NCBI GenBank assembly: GCA_949316235.1
Contig: OX438751.1
Coordinates: forward strand, 25,511,885-25,575,884
DNA from: Oegoconia quadripuncta
Taxonomy: Eukaryota > Arthropoda > Insecta > Lepidoptera > Autostichidae
Direction: 5' to 3'
Length of the DNA stretch: 64,000 nucleotides
Shown here: piece by piece, positions 21,431 to 32,694 of the stretch
How the letters are laid out: every line of letters starts with the position of its first letter
How positions within the stretch are numbered: the first letter of the stretch is position 1
The notes under the pieces: model-generated
Seen by the model: the letters and a program-made list of their open reading frames with translations, nothing else
Database searches by the model: none
Told to the model about the DNA's origin: nothing
Made by a program: the position numbers and the translations under genes

Positions 21431-21620
21431 GCCCATTCCATATCATTACCTACCGTTTACGTGAGCCTCATCTCTTACGTCTCTACGTCTTCTTACTGCT
21501 GGGGCTAACCCAAGACGGGGTATCCTGACCCGGTACGAGTATGAATGGTAATGATATGGAACGGGCTCGAGCGGTTGTAGCTCACGTAAACGGCAATGGT
21601 ATGGAACGTGTTTACTACGC
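21430..21620. repeat. Inverted repeat
   Basis: 'cattccatatcattacctac' plus 'cgtttacgtgagc' near 21,433-21,465 faces 'gctcacgtaaacggcaatgg' plus 'tatggaac' near 21,580-21,607. A second short echo sits at 21,547 ('ggtaatgatatggaac'). Confidence 0.65.
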
Positions 21621-21959
21621 GGCAAGGCTGATTCATAAAACCCACATAATAATATCCGCTTTCAGGAACACACAAGTCGCACAATTTCAAATTTGGAGCA
21701 GCTATCTGCATCAAAAGCTCTAACCTGAATGTCCCTTGTTTTTTTCCTCAATTTCTAAAATGAATGCTGAAAGAAGAATTCTAAAAGCGAGCGTGTAGAT
21801 CTAAACAAGGAAGCCAAATTAAATAACAACCTTGATAAAAAAAAAGAAAAAATCATGGCAATACGCGATAAAGTTGAAATCACACTATTTATCGTGGTAA
21901 TCTGTTAAAATGAGTGACATAGTAGTCGTAGAGCAGCATTTTGACATTAGTTTGCGAAA

Positions 21960-24890
21960 AAACGTGCGTTTTTAGCGAGATCAACTAGGGAAGTTTGGAA
22001 TAAGTATCAAAGATTATTATTTGACAGTGCAAGAATAATTTGAAACAATTGCACAACAGTCTTAGCAGATACTCATAAGTTTAATTGTATTGAATAGACA
22101 AGGACTTTTTGTGAATTACATATACAATTATTAGCTAGCGGTGTTAAAATTTTAGCAAGATCAACTATAACAAAGATTATTACTTGACCGAGCGAAACAT
22201 TCGAAGTATTTGCACAATAGACTTAGCAAATACGAATAAGTTTTTAGCGAGATCAACTGACAAAAATAAAAATATACATTAAAGATTATTACCTGACAGA
22301 GCACGATTAATTTGAAGCAGTTGCACAACAGTCTTAGCACATACTAATAAGTGTAATTGTATTGAACATGCAAGTTCAACTATAACAAAGATTATTACTT
22401 GACCGAGCAAAACAATTAGAAGCAGTTGCACAACAGTCTTAGCAAATACGAATAAGTTTAAATGTATTGTATAAGTAAGGATTTATTATGCCTTACATAG
22501 AAACATGTTAGCCAGTGTGATTAAGATTTTAGCGAGATCAACTAAGGAAAGTTTAAAATATATATCCAAGATTATTACCTGACAGAGCAAGATTAATTTG
22601 AAGCAGTGGCACAACAGTCTTAGCAGATACTAATAACTTTAATTGTATTGTATAAACAAGGACTTTATGAATTACATAGAAACGTTTTAGCTAGTGTTAT
22701 TAAGTTTTTAGCGAGATCAACGAAGGAAAATTAAAAATATCCATCCAAGATTATTAACTGACAGAGCAAGATTAATTTGAAATAGTTGCACAACAGTCTT
22801 AGCAGATAGTGATAACTTTAATTGTATCGTATAAACAAGGATTTTTTATGGATTACATAGAAACATTTTAGCTAGTGTTCTTAAGTTTTTAGCGAGATCA
22901 ACTAAGGAAAATTTAAAATATACATCCAAGATTATTACCTGACAGAGCATGATTAATTTGAAGCAGTGGCACAATAGTCTTAGCAGATACTAATAACTTT
23001 AATTGTATCGTATAAACAAGGACTTTTTATGGATTACATAGAAACATTTTAGCTAGTGTTATTAAGTTTTTAGAGAGATCAACGAAGGAAAATTTAAAAT
23101 ATACATCCAAGATTATTACCTGATAGAGCAAGATTAATTTGAAATAGTTGCACAACAGTCTTAGCAGATAGTGATAACTTTAATTGTATCGTATAAACAA
23201 GGACTTTTTATGGATTACATAGAAACATTTTAGCTAGTGTTATTAAGTTTTTAGAGAGATCAACGAAGGAAAATTTAAAATATACATCCAAGATTATTAC
23301 CTGATAGAGCAAGATTAATTTGAAATAGTTGCACAACAGTCTTAGCAGATAGTAATAACTTTAATTGTATCGTATAAACAAGGACTTTTTATGGTTTACA
23401 TAGAAACATTTTAGCAAGTGTTGTTAAGTTTTTAGCGAGATCAACTAAGGAAAATTTATAATATACATCCAAGATTATTACCTGACAGAGCAAGATTAAT
23501 TTGAAGTAGTTGCACAAACAGTATTAGTAGATACTAATAACTTTAATTGTATCGTATAAACAAGGACTTTTTATGGATTACATAGAAACATTTTAGCTAG
23601 TGTTATTAAGTTTTTAGCGAGATCAACGAAGGAAAATTTAAAATATACATCCAAGATTATTACCTGATAGAGCAAGATTAATTTTAAATAGTTGCACAAC
23701 AGTCTTAGCAGATAGTGATAACTTTAATTGTATCGTATAAACAAGGATTTTTTATGGATTACATAGAAACATTTTAGCTAGTGTTGTTAAGTTTTTAGCG
23801 AGATCAACTAAGAAAAATTTAAAATATACATCCAAGATTATTACCTGACAGAGCATGATTAATTTGAAGCAGTGGCACAATAGTCTTAGCAGATACTAAT
23901 AACTTTAATTGTATCGTATAAACAAGGATTTTTTATGGATTACATAGAAACATTTTAGCTAGTGTTGTTAAGTTTTTAGCGAGATCAACTAAGGAAAATT
24001 TAAAATATACATCCAAGATTATTACCTGACAGAGCAAGATTAATTTGAAGCAGTGGCACAATAGTCTTAGCAAATACTAATAAGTTTAATTGTATCGTAT
24101 AAACAAGGACTTTTTATGGATTACATAGAAACATTTTAGCTAGTGTTATTAAGTTTTTAGAGAGATCAACGAAGGAAAATTTAAAATATACATCCAAGAT
24201 TATTACCTGATAGAGCAAGATTAATTTGAAATAGTTGCACAACAGTCTTAGCAGATAGTGATAACTTTAATTGTATCGTATAAACAAGGACTTTTTATGG
24301 ATTACATAGAAACATTTTAGCAAGTGTTGTTAAGTTTTTAGCGAGATCAACTAAGGAAAATTTATAATATACATCCAAGATTATTACCTGACAGAGCAAG
24401 ATTAATTTGAAGTAGTTGCACAACAGTATTAGTAGATAGTAATAAGTTTAATTGTATCGTATAAGCAAGGACTTTTATGAATTATATAGAAACAATTTAG
24501 CTAGTGTTGTTAAGTTTTTAGCGAGATAAACTAAGGAAAATTCAAAATATATATCCAAGATTATTACCTGACAGAGCCAGATTAATTTGAAGCAGTGGCA
24601 CAACAGTCTTAGCAGATACTAATAAGTTTAATTGCATTGCATAATCAAGGACTTTTATGTAGTACATATAAACTTATTAGCGACTGTTATTAAGTTTTTA
24701 GCGAGATCAACTAAGGAAAAATTTAAATAGATAGCAAAGATTATTACTTGACCAAGCAAAATAATTTAAAGCAGTTGCACAATAGTCTTAGCAAATACGA
24801 ATAACTTTAATTGTGTAGTAACAGACAAGTCATTTTTATCAATTAAGTACAAACTTGTAAGCTTATATAGCTAAGTTTTTAGATAGATTC
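21960..24890 (+). repeat. Array B: about 16 copies of a 181-bp unit
   Basis: Each unit carries 'tttttagcgagatcaactaa', 'aagattattacctgacagag', 'cacaacagtcttagcagata', 'tgtatcgtataaacaaggac' and 'gaaacattttagctagtg'. The 'gagatcaac' box recurs about every 181 bases from 21,977 to 24,700. The middle copies are nearly identical and the outer ones diverged, the pattern expected from unequal exchange. It forms the right subterminal zone of the 14.4-kb element. Confidence 0.88.
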
Positions 24891-25239
24891 ATTTCGGGAC
24901 GTTAAGAACATATACTGTGGATAATATCTTAGTTCAGTTTGCGAAGTTTTGTGGTGATGTTGACTAATATGTATCTTTGCCGCTAGTTACAATAAAAATT
25001 AGTAAGAACCGTGACTTTCTTAGCACTAGTAAATAACAGTCCATTGCTATCACAGCCAAACAACAACTTTGTTACTACGAATAAGGACAAATTGCTGGAT
25101 AAAGAAAGAATTTAGCAGTACTGACTAATTTTTTCAGCTAAATATTGTTTGACCCTGCAGCTAACTGCTCTTTATTGAGGTAGAAAAGCCATCGCTACGA
25201 TTGCAAAAATTTTTGATTGGACAACTAAATCGCGGCAAC
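24891..25239. repeat. Right subterminal unique region, TTAGC-rich
   Basis: No gene. 'tttcttagcactagtaaata', 'tttagcagtactgactaat' and 'cagctaactgctc' echo the vocabulary of 10,913-11,990 in no fixed period. Confidence 0.5.
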
Positions 25240-25281
25240 CAAGTTTGTTTAGCTGCGATATATAAACCATTTCTTTCCGTG
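25240..25281 (-). repeat. Right terminal inverted repeat of the 14.4-kb element
   Basis: Ends 'atttctttccgtg'. The reverse complement begins CACGGAAAGAAATG, then after an AT-rich gap CGCAGCTAAA. The next two bases, TG, are the inferred target duplication. Confidence 0.65.
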
Positions 25282-25400
25282 TGTAGTGAATAGTGAGCCT
25301 GTCAGCGAAACCAACGGTTGCGGGTCCGAATTCCGCGACGGATAAATATTTGTGTGATGAATATGAACATTTATTCCTGAGTCATGGATGTTATTATTGG
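25282..25400 (+). repeat. SINE-B, right piece of the split copy
   Basis: Resumes the head at 'tgtagtgaatagtgagcctg', B box 'cgggtccgaattccg', then 'tttgtgtgatgaatatgaac' and 'tcatggatgtta'. The tail is missing. Confidence 0.8.
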
Positions 25401-25654
25401 GTTTTTATAACAAATGCTTTTAATTTTAGAAATCAGAGTTTTATTACCTTCCACCCCACAAAGAGAGAGAGAGAAAAAAGTAAGAGGCATAACCAACATG
25501 ATATACCTTTTTTAAAACATTAAGACGAGATTGGCTCTGGATTCTTGGTACATTAATTATACTTAACAATGGATGTTTGTATAAATATTCAAATACACAC
25601 TTCAATTATACCACTGATATAACTATCATGAGGCTGCTGTAGCACTATAAATAT

Positions 25655-25740
25655 ATACACACACACACACACGCACACGCACACGCACACGCACACGCAC
25701 ACGCACACGCACACGCACACGCACACGCACACGCACACGC

Positions 25741-25811
<71 letters not shown>

Positions 25812-26036
25812 CATACACAAACACATTAGTTTTTATTACATTTTTATTTCATTCTTATTTTATAAGTAGCATAATATTAACCTATTTCACCTTAACCTTG
25901 ATTGGACATTTATTTAACGTTTAGTTATGGAAGTGCGGAGCCTCCTAACACAGGTATTTTATACTTAAAAGGAGACCCCCGATACCTCATTGATTGTTTT
26001 ATTAAGGTACTGAAATAAACGTTTTTTCATTTATCA
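25655..26036 (+). mobile_element. HP retroposon with CA microsatellite at its 5' side
   Basis: About 150 bases of (ACACGC)n then (AC)n at 25,655-25,807 are followed by a 230-base module with 'atggaagtgcggagcctcct', 'aacacaggtattttatactt' and 'aaaaggagacc', then an AT-rich end with 'gaaataaacg'. The same order occurs at 35,248-35,588. The Cys/Val-repeat frames on both strands here are CA-repeat artefacts. Confidence 0.65.
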
Positions 26037-26063
26037 TTTTCAATATATTACTGTAAACGTCGT

Positions 26064-26350
26064 CACCGCGGCATGGTTCAATGTAAACAACATAGGGTTT
26101 ACGAATCGGAGCCCGCGGGTTCGATCCCCAGCGGGGTACATGTTTAGTACTCGGTTGGGTTGGTGGTAGGCATTAAAATGTCCGCCTGGCCTTGTTATCT
26201 GCCGCCAAACAGCAATGTTGTCAGAGATAGAATACTCAGTTCCCCAAATGTTTGGGTTTCCGGGTCAGTACGCTTCCACCTTCGGCCTCATCTTCACTTA
26301 ATATCAGGTGTGATTGAGGTCAAGTGCTAACCCGTTGTGCATAAAAAAAA
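26064..26350 (+). repeat. SINE-A, near full length
   Basis: Head 'gcatggttcaatg', B box 'gggttcgatcccc', body and poly-A tail present. About 25 bases around 'taatagcattgttgtgtt' are deleted. Confidence 0.85.
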
Positions 26351-26379
26351 TACCTTAGCACAATCCTGTTGTCGCTTAT

Positions 26380-26770
26380 TATTATTATTGTATATATCAT
26401 ATTTACGTTTGTATTTTGTTGCTATTTTATAGATGTTATGTTTAAGTAGGTATATTTATCTATTGATCTATGTATGTATGTGTATGTAAATATATGAAAT
26501 CTGCATCTGCATCCCTATTTAATACCGCACAACCTACCTATTTCAAATGTACTGTCCTTATACCCAAAGATTGCCTGGAAGAGATCGCTTTTAGTGATAA
26601 GGGTGCCAAATTGTACTACCACTTTTCTGAAACTGTATTTTATTTTCTGTTGTCCAATGAGGTGTATTTGTATTGTATTGTATTTGTAAATGAAATCGTA
26701 CCCCTGCTTTGGTGTCTCCCGGTACGACAAAGTGTTATTAATTTTGGCACAAAAACTGTGCTTCACACTC
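26380..26770 (+). repeat. LINE-N 3' UTR tail
   Basis: 'ctgcatccctatttaatacc', 'cttatacccaaagattgcct', 'ggaagagatcgcttttagtg' and an end with 'gtgtatttgtattgtattg'. The same tail is at 56,465-56,765. The 142-codon frame across it is an artefact. Confidence 0.75.
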
Positions 26771-27198
26771 AATTGTCACAAAGTTATACCACCTTAAGTC
26801 ACAATTCAGACAAAGCAGGCCATCAGTACCAAGAACAAATGTTTTGTATTTTTCCGCAAAGTGCTTACCTTAAGAGGATTACTGGGGGGTGTTCCTAGGG
26901 TGAAGGGGAGGGGATTCTCAGCAGTCGTAATTTATCTTAGTAATGGCTCTAAACCGAGGCTCCGCCCTTTTTGGATCTGTTTAAGAAAATCAACTTGGAA
27001 AGAGTGGGATGTTTCTCGGCCGTTAATTCCGGAACAGGCCTGATTTAGGGGCAAGTGATTTCTTTGTAACGTCCCGGTTGTTAAGGATATTGTACTGTGA
27101 TCTTGAAGCCATGAATCTTGGTGGCATTCGGGTTCACTTGTGTGATTTGGTTTCGCTTTAATTACGCGGAAATTGCACGTTCTTACACGTTCCCGCTG

Positions 27199-27290
27199 TT
27201 GCAAGCATGCACACAGGCTCCTCTCACTGGGAGAGAGTATGGGCCATATTCCACCACGCGGGCCAAGTGCGGATTGGTGCTTTTTGTGTC
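27199..27290 (-). repeat. SINE-D body fragment
   Basis: 'agagtatgggccatattcca' and 'ccacgcgggccaagtgcgga' match 60,727-60,770. Confidence 0.65.
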
Positions 27291-27344
27291 AGACTAGGGA
27301 CCAGATAGACATTGGAGTTCGTGATCCATTCAAGAACCTTAATT

Positions 27345-27676
27345 AACCGCCTCCGTGGCTCAATGTAAGCAACATTGGGTTTACGATTCGGAGGTCGCAG
27401 GTTCGATCCCCAGCGGGTACATGTTTAAGTACTCGGTTTGGTTGGTGGTAGGGCATTTTAAATGTCCGCCTGGCTAGCTACTACCATCTTATCTAAATCT
27501 GCCGCCAAAGAGCAATGTTAATAGCGTTGTTGTGTTCCGGTTGTCAGAGAGAAGATAGCCAGTTCCCCAAATAAGATGGGGTTTCCGGGTCAGTACGCTA
27601 CCACCTTCGGCCTCATCTTCACTTTACATCAGGTGAGATTAAGGTCAAGTGCTAACCCGTTGTGCATAAAAAAAAA
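27345..27676 (+). repeat. SINE-A, full length (332 bp)
   Basis: A good reference copy: 'aaccgcctccgtggctcaat' head, B box 'aggttcgatcccc', complete body, 'catcaggtgagattaaggtc' tail and poly-A. Confidence 0.9.
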
Positions 27677-27765
27677 GGGTTCACTATCTTGAATGAACTT
27701 CAGACAAAATTCATAATGGAGTAGAACGGTACCTAACTTTGTGAAATTTACTTGATTTATCTCGA

Positions 27766-27992
27766 ATAATAATAATAATAAATATTTCGGACACTTACAC
27801 CAATCATCTAGTCCCAAACTAAGCAAAGCTTATACTATGGATACTAGATAACGGATAAACATACATAAATATTTATATAAACATCCATGACTCAGGAATA
27901 AATTGTTCATATTCATCACACAAACATTTACCCGTCGCGGGATTCGAACCCGCCAGCAACAGGGTCACTATCCACACACCAATCGGTCGTTC
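27766..27992 (-). repeat. SINE-B, full length (about 227 bp)
   Basis: The minus strand reads 'aacgaccgattggtgtgtgg', B box 'gggttcgaatccc', 'gtttgtgtgatgaatatgaa', 'catggatgtttatataaata', 'aagctttgcttagtttggga' and (TTA)n. Confidence 0.85.
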
Positions 27993-28204
27993 CAATAAAA
28001 CGAAGTTAAGCAACGTCTGGCGCGGTCCGTCTTTTTTGTTGGCTTTTATTATATAACCGATTACTTAGTCTTAATTAAACCATGCCCCACAAAACTGTTT
28101 GCACAGTTTCTTTGTGAGTGCTCGAATTTCACGAAAATCTATGTTTGTTACCTAGTTACAATTTGTATGCAATAAGCATCTACGTAAGAGTTACAGGTTG
28201 TCTG

Positions 28205-28300
28205 GCAAGAATGGAAAGAGTACGGCATTGGAACCTTCAAGAAACGAGCCTACACCTTCCTCAAAGGCCGGCAACGCATCTGTCACCCTTTTGGGGTCAA
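28205..28300 (+). pseudogene. LINE-J fragment
   Basis: Encodes [18 protein letters not shown] and then HPFG. Both sides are lost. Confidence 0.8.
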
Positions 28301-28553
28301 ATAAATAAAGTACATTTTCAATACATCGAATTTAAAAGAATATATTGCACTTTTACTCTTACTATGGAAAATTTAAAATCGCTCTAATTTAGTAATATTA
28401 CTCTTTTCCGAAAATATTGTCTAGTACCTTTTTAGATCTATGTTTGTGCTTTATGCTTTTAACGTTTCATTAGAATCGGTTTATTCACTAACTTCTTCGC
28501 TAATCGGTTAGCGAATGCGCCTGCGCCATGATTGCAGAAAAATACATAAATTG

Positions 28554-28887
28554 GTTTTTTTTTTATGCACAACGGGTTGCTACTTGACCCCAATCACACC
28601 TGATGTTAAGTGAAGATGAGGTCGAAGGTGGAAGCGTACTGACCCGGAAACCCCAACACATTTGGGGGGCTGTCTATCTTATCTCTGACAACCGGAACAC
28701 AACAATGCTATTAACATTGCTGCTTGGCGGCAGATTTATATAAGATGGTGGTAGCTAGCCAAGCGGACATTTAAAATGCCCTACCACCAACCAAACCGAG
28801 TACTTAAACATGTACCCCGCTGGGGATCGAACCCGCGACCTCCGAATCGTAAACCCAATGTTGTTTACATTGAGCCACGGAGGCGGT
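28554..28887 (-). repeat. SINE-A, full length
   Basis: Poly-T at 28,554 and head 'ccacggaggcggtt' at 28,887. It is nearly identical to the copy at 59,755-60,082. Confidence 0.9.
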
Positions 28888-29144
28888 TATTATATTTTAT
28901 TTTATTTTATTGATATTACAGAATCAACAGCATCCTTATAAAAAATATTACACAAAATTTATAAGCCAAAGTCATACCGATTACAGATTCTCATTTTGCG
29001 TCACAATTCTTATTAAAAAATAATTAGGTGGAAAGTCACAATTGAATAATAATCATTATACAATCTAGAGGTAAAAGTAAATAGTTATTATAAGAATAAT
29101 TCTGTAAATATCACCGAATTATACTTTATATTTTAATTATTTCA

Positions 29145-29452
29145 AGGTTTCACATGAAATATTTTTTAATTTCTGGGCTAAATCACATAATAAAAAAAAA
29201 TTTGAACAGAGCTCTTTTCATGTGCTTCCCATAATCATTTCTTAGATTCGCTGAAACTTTTATAAAGCGGTTACTTTTAAAAATTAACGCTGCTTATACT
29301 TAACTTAATGTTACCCGATAATACACACAAAGTTTAGCAAAATTTGGATTTGCCGTTCCCAAAAAAAAAAACAAAAATATTTGTATGGAGAAAATAGTCT
29401 TAATGAAATTCTACATACAAAACGCCAATTTCATAAGTAAGGACCTAATATT
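29145..29452 (-). mobile_element. MITE E (mariner-derived), one end lost
   Basis: Ends at 29,452 with the terminal repeat 'ccaatttcataagtaaggac'. It shares 'aaaagagctct', 'cagcgaatctaagaaatgat' (reverse complement) and 'acacaaagttt' with the full copies at 36.1 and 58.2 kb. Confidence 0.8.
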
Positions 29453-30167
29453 ACAAACTTCATAATAGAGTCGTGAAAGATCTGTAAAGTTGTTAGAACT
29501 GCGATTCCAATATCACACCAAAGTTGGGTGCGGCGGCGATAACCACTCTCAACCAGGTAGCCTGTCCCCTGGTTTTTATCCTTTTAATATAAATCAACTG
29601 ATTTTGGTTTTTCTATCCCCAACACTTCCGCCAACGCTAACACAAGTGTGTTTTCTTATAATTTCCATGGATGGCCGGTGTGGGCGAGCCATGTTTGTCT
29701 CCGCGGTTCTGCTTATTTAGGACGGAGGGTTCCATAGGCAAATAGCTCAATCTGATCCCGTTTAGGCGGACAAAAGATTTCCTATGGTCTGTTTGGTTTA
29801 TGCAGGGTACATCGTTGGTCGGAGCTGATAGTGGGTCTTTCATAAGCCATAATGGTTGTATCATTCTGATATAAATTCTCTCTCTCATGCATGACTGAGG
29901 GATCGTTAAACAGATTGAGAATAAATAGGATGTTAAGAACTAAAACCCGAATACGACGAAGAATGCCAATTAAAAAGATTGAAACAAGATTTTGATGTCT
30001 ATTTTTAATTAAACGAGCGGTTCGGGAGGTTTAGAAATTGGGCTCCAGAATGTCTCTTGGGAATAATTTTAAGGGAATAATATGTCTACGTCAATCTGAT
30101 AGTATCGAAACGGAACACTAGGTTAACGTTTTGTTAACTTTACTGCACCACAGATACATATCTTTAT

Positions 30168-30300
30168 AATAAGTATTTATTTGCAAAAAAAAATTATGTA
30201 GTATATCAACCATCTGGTATCCACAACACAAGCCTATAGTTGCTTACTCTGGAACTAGATGGCGCTGTGTGTATGTCTAAGGATATTTATTTATTGTATT
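30168..30300 (+). repeat. SINE-C tail fragment
   Basis: 'atatcaaccatctggtatcc', 'acaacacaagcctatagttg' and 'gaactagatggcgctgtgtg' match 48,563-48,650. Confidence 0.85.
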
Positions 30301-30330
30301 ATTTATACCTGTCATACATACATACATACA

Positions 30331-30499
30331 TTTTAAATGTCCGCCTGGCTAGCTACCACCATCTTATCTAAATCTGCCGCCAAGCAGCAATGCTAATAGC
30401 ATTGTTGTGTTCCGGTTGTCAGAGATAAGATAGCCAGTTCTCCAAATGTGTTGGGGTTCCCGGGTCAGTACGCTTCCACCTTCGACCTCATCTTCACTT
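30331..30499 (+). repeat. SINE-A body fragment
   Basis: Starts 'ttttaaatgtccgcctggct' directly after a (CATA)n run and ends 'ctcatcttcactt'. Confidence 0.85.
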
Positions 30500-30759
30500 C
30501 GGCTTTCGTACAGCCGCAATCACAAGTCGTCACAAGTCATCAGAATTTGTTAATACATATGACTCACACACATTGTACTTAACGTGTGACATACACTAGA
30601 GTTACACCCTTCCAACGATACCTCGTTTGCCGAGTACATACTTACATACGACTTTATCAATAATTATAGTATATCTAAAGTACACCTATCATTCGTATAT
30701 ATGGTATTCGTATTATGTATATGAAATATACAGGTACTTAGGTACTCATTATTTGTGTG

Positions 30760-31015
30760 TGTCCCATGGGCGTCCGTGATCTCACCTTAGGCTCCACTGA
30801 AAACCAGCGTTGTAGTCGTTCTTCTTCTCTCGACTACAACAAATGCTGAGTTGGGGACCTGATTTGATGCCACTTTGAGCCAATACATACCTACTTATAT
30901 TATAGTTCCACATTTCTATGTTGTGTTATATAGTACATAGGTAACAACTAAATGTATTGTATAAGTGTCGCTAAATGGATCAAATAAAGTTTTCTTATTC
31001 TTATTGTTATTCATT
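30760..31015 (+). repeat. LINE-L 3' tail
   Basis: 'cttaggctccactgaaaacc', 'agcgttgtagtcgttcttct' and the end 'gtgtcgctaaatggatcaaa' then 'taaagttttcttattctta'. The same order is seen at 36,985-37,350. Confidence 0.65.
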
Positions 31016-31834
31016 ACATAGCCCGCTAAAGTTATAACACCCCTTTGGTTACCAAAGTCGATTAAAAATGACAGCTTCCATTTGGCTGCGTTAAAGTGTG
31101 AAGCCATTCGATCAATGGATTACCTCACAAAACTTAAAGTTGCTCTCATTAAGCTTTTTCTAAATTAGCCCAACAATATTGAACACAAGAAATTCAGCTA
31201 AAATACCATATTACTCGACAATGGCAGGCACTTTACACAGAAACAGATTTAATATTACCCAAACTTCTTTGCCCCCGAAATCAGGCGAGGAAAGCTAAAA
31301 ACTTTTAATGAAAATCATCAAATAGAACAATTATCGGAGAATCGTCGATTCTCTATAATTGTGAAGGGCTAAATTTCGGTTTACTTAGGATACTGATCAA
31401 ATTCAACTGGACTGAAGTTCGGATGTTCTCTTTGAAACAAACCGCGGGCTAAGTTAATTGTTGTCGGATGTCTTGTCTCGTTTTAGAAGTCTTTATGTTT
31501 CAAATTATACCCTAAAAGGACTCATTAACGGCAGTGAAGACCTTGTTTATCATTTATTGCACACAAGAAAAAAAAACATACAGATACAACATAATAGAGA
31601 CGACATAACAGGTTCTGCTTATTTCTACAATGAAATTTCTTCCAGCAGAGAGATATGACTGGAAGAGGCAGATAAGACGTGCACAATGGAAATCTTGATG
31701 CTTGAGTTCTTTAACAATTTACCCGATTATGGCGAAGACAAAGAAGGGTGATATATTTTTATATAAGAGCCGCATATCGACATTCTACCACAAATACAAA
31801 TCAAAATATTTTATTTCATAGGATAAAATTATCT

Positions 31835-32240
31835 CTTGAAAACGTCACTATTAATATTAATATTACATTTAAATTTACTGCTTATTCACAAAACTGACTC
31901 CCCAGAGAAGAACGAGCAAGAAACTCTGGGCTTAACTAAACTTTTAAACAGATTATGGTTTACAATTTGTGATTTGATAATTATATGAATAATCAGACAG
32001 CTATGTCTAGGCTTGCTTATCATTCAAATAGTCAGTGATTTTATAATAGCCTTTTGCCAATAATTCCTGTTTTATGTTTGCTTTAAATTTATTTAAACGC
32101 AAATTTTGAATGTCTTTGAAAAACCTTATTATAAAAGCGTATATTGCCCTTTGAAGGATTTACTAACTTTGTGAAGTCGGCTAACATAAACAGATAACTG
32201 GTTCTTATTCCTTGTATTAACATACTTCAATAGATTTGGG
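31835..32240 (-). pseudogene. LINE-D C-terminal fragment and tail
   Basis: The minus strand holds diverged forms of the blocks seen intact at 41,016-41,300, such as NTRNKNQLSVYVSRLHKVSK and SFKGQYTRFYNKVF, plus the 'gagtttcttgctcgttcttc' tail. Confidence 0.7.
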
Positions 32241-32339
32241 GACATACCATCAAATACAATAGAAATTGTATTATTCGGTACTCCATTTTGCGCTCCAAAA
32301 CTTGCACTATTTTAGGTATTAGAGAAAACTACTAAATTA

Positions 32340-32490
32340 AAATGGTATTTGGTGGGTCACCTCTGCACGATGCCTGACGAAAATGGGCCAAAATGTTTTC
32401 AAATTGGGTGCCACAAGATAACAGGCACAGCAAAGCGAAGCCCAAAAAGCGATGGTGCGACGTGCTGGTGTTGTCGATAATGAGTGGAGA
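32340..32490 (+). pseudogene. Non-LTR reverse transcriptase C-terminal fragment
   Basis: Reads RWAKMFSNWVPQDNRHSKAK and PKKRWCDVL, matching the 'W....WIPR...R..GRPKKRW.D' block after the RT in several lepidopteran LINEs. The rest is not recognisable. Confidence 0.55.
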
Positions 32491-32694
32491 GAGATTATAC
32501 TGGATTTTGATACGTGGCAAATCTAGCAGTGGAACATCCCAGGCTATATCAAAAAAAATGTGGACAGGCGGATTATGCCACTGACCGTAAGACTTTTTTC
32601 TCACCGAACTTCCACTCACACGGAATTCCCAACACATGGACATAATCAGCTATCTTTTCTGAAGCAGTATACTACAACAACTTTATTTAATTTT

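Larger units (their letters stand above)
10872..25281. mobile_element. 14.4-kb CAC-ended element with tandem subterminal arrays and a SAM-domain gene
   Basis: Boundaries come from an interrupted SINE-B: 'gattggTG' before position 10,872 and 'TGtagtgaatag' from 25,282 rebuild its consensus 'gattggtgtagtggatag' when one TG is removed. That implies a 2-bp duplication. The ends are imperfect inverted repeats: CAC-TC-AAAGAA on the left and CAC-GG-AAAGAA on the right strand, each followed about 25 bases in by 'CAGCTAAA'. Inside, left to right: irregular TTAGC-rich DNA, 110-bp array A, an inverted A arm, a degenerate minus-strand gene (14,112-18,133), 242-bp array C, LINE fragments, 181-bp array B and more TTAGC-rich DNA. 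CAC termini plus dense subterminal repeats resemble CMC (CACTA/Mirage/Chapaev) DNA transposons, but no transposase was found, so the class is inference. Confidence 0.72.

Noticed and set aside
10872..25281. Polinton/Maverick, Helitron or herpes-like giant transposon
   Set aside because: No polymerase, integrase, Rep/helicase, capsid or packaging motif was seen. The ends are CAC/GTG inverted repeats with a 2-bp duplication.
10868..25283. A 3-bp GTG target duplication instead of TG
   Set aside because: It would leave an extra TG relative to most SINE-B copies. The 2-bp reading restores 'gattggtgtagtgg' exactly. One SINE-B copy (27,975) does have 'ggtgtgtgg', so this is not fully excluded.
25589..25826. 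Cys/Val and Arg/Val repeat proteins on the minus strand, and similar frames at 35,176-35,470
   Set aside because: They are translations of CA microsatellites, open in several frames at once.
26470..26898. A 142-residue plus-strand protein
   Set aside because: It lies over a LINE-N 3' UTR that recurs at 56.5 kb, where the frame is not kept.
28205..28300. A short host exon
   Set aside because: The residues [16 protein letters not shown] are LINE-J.
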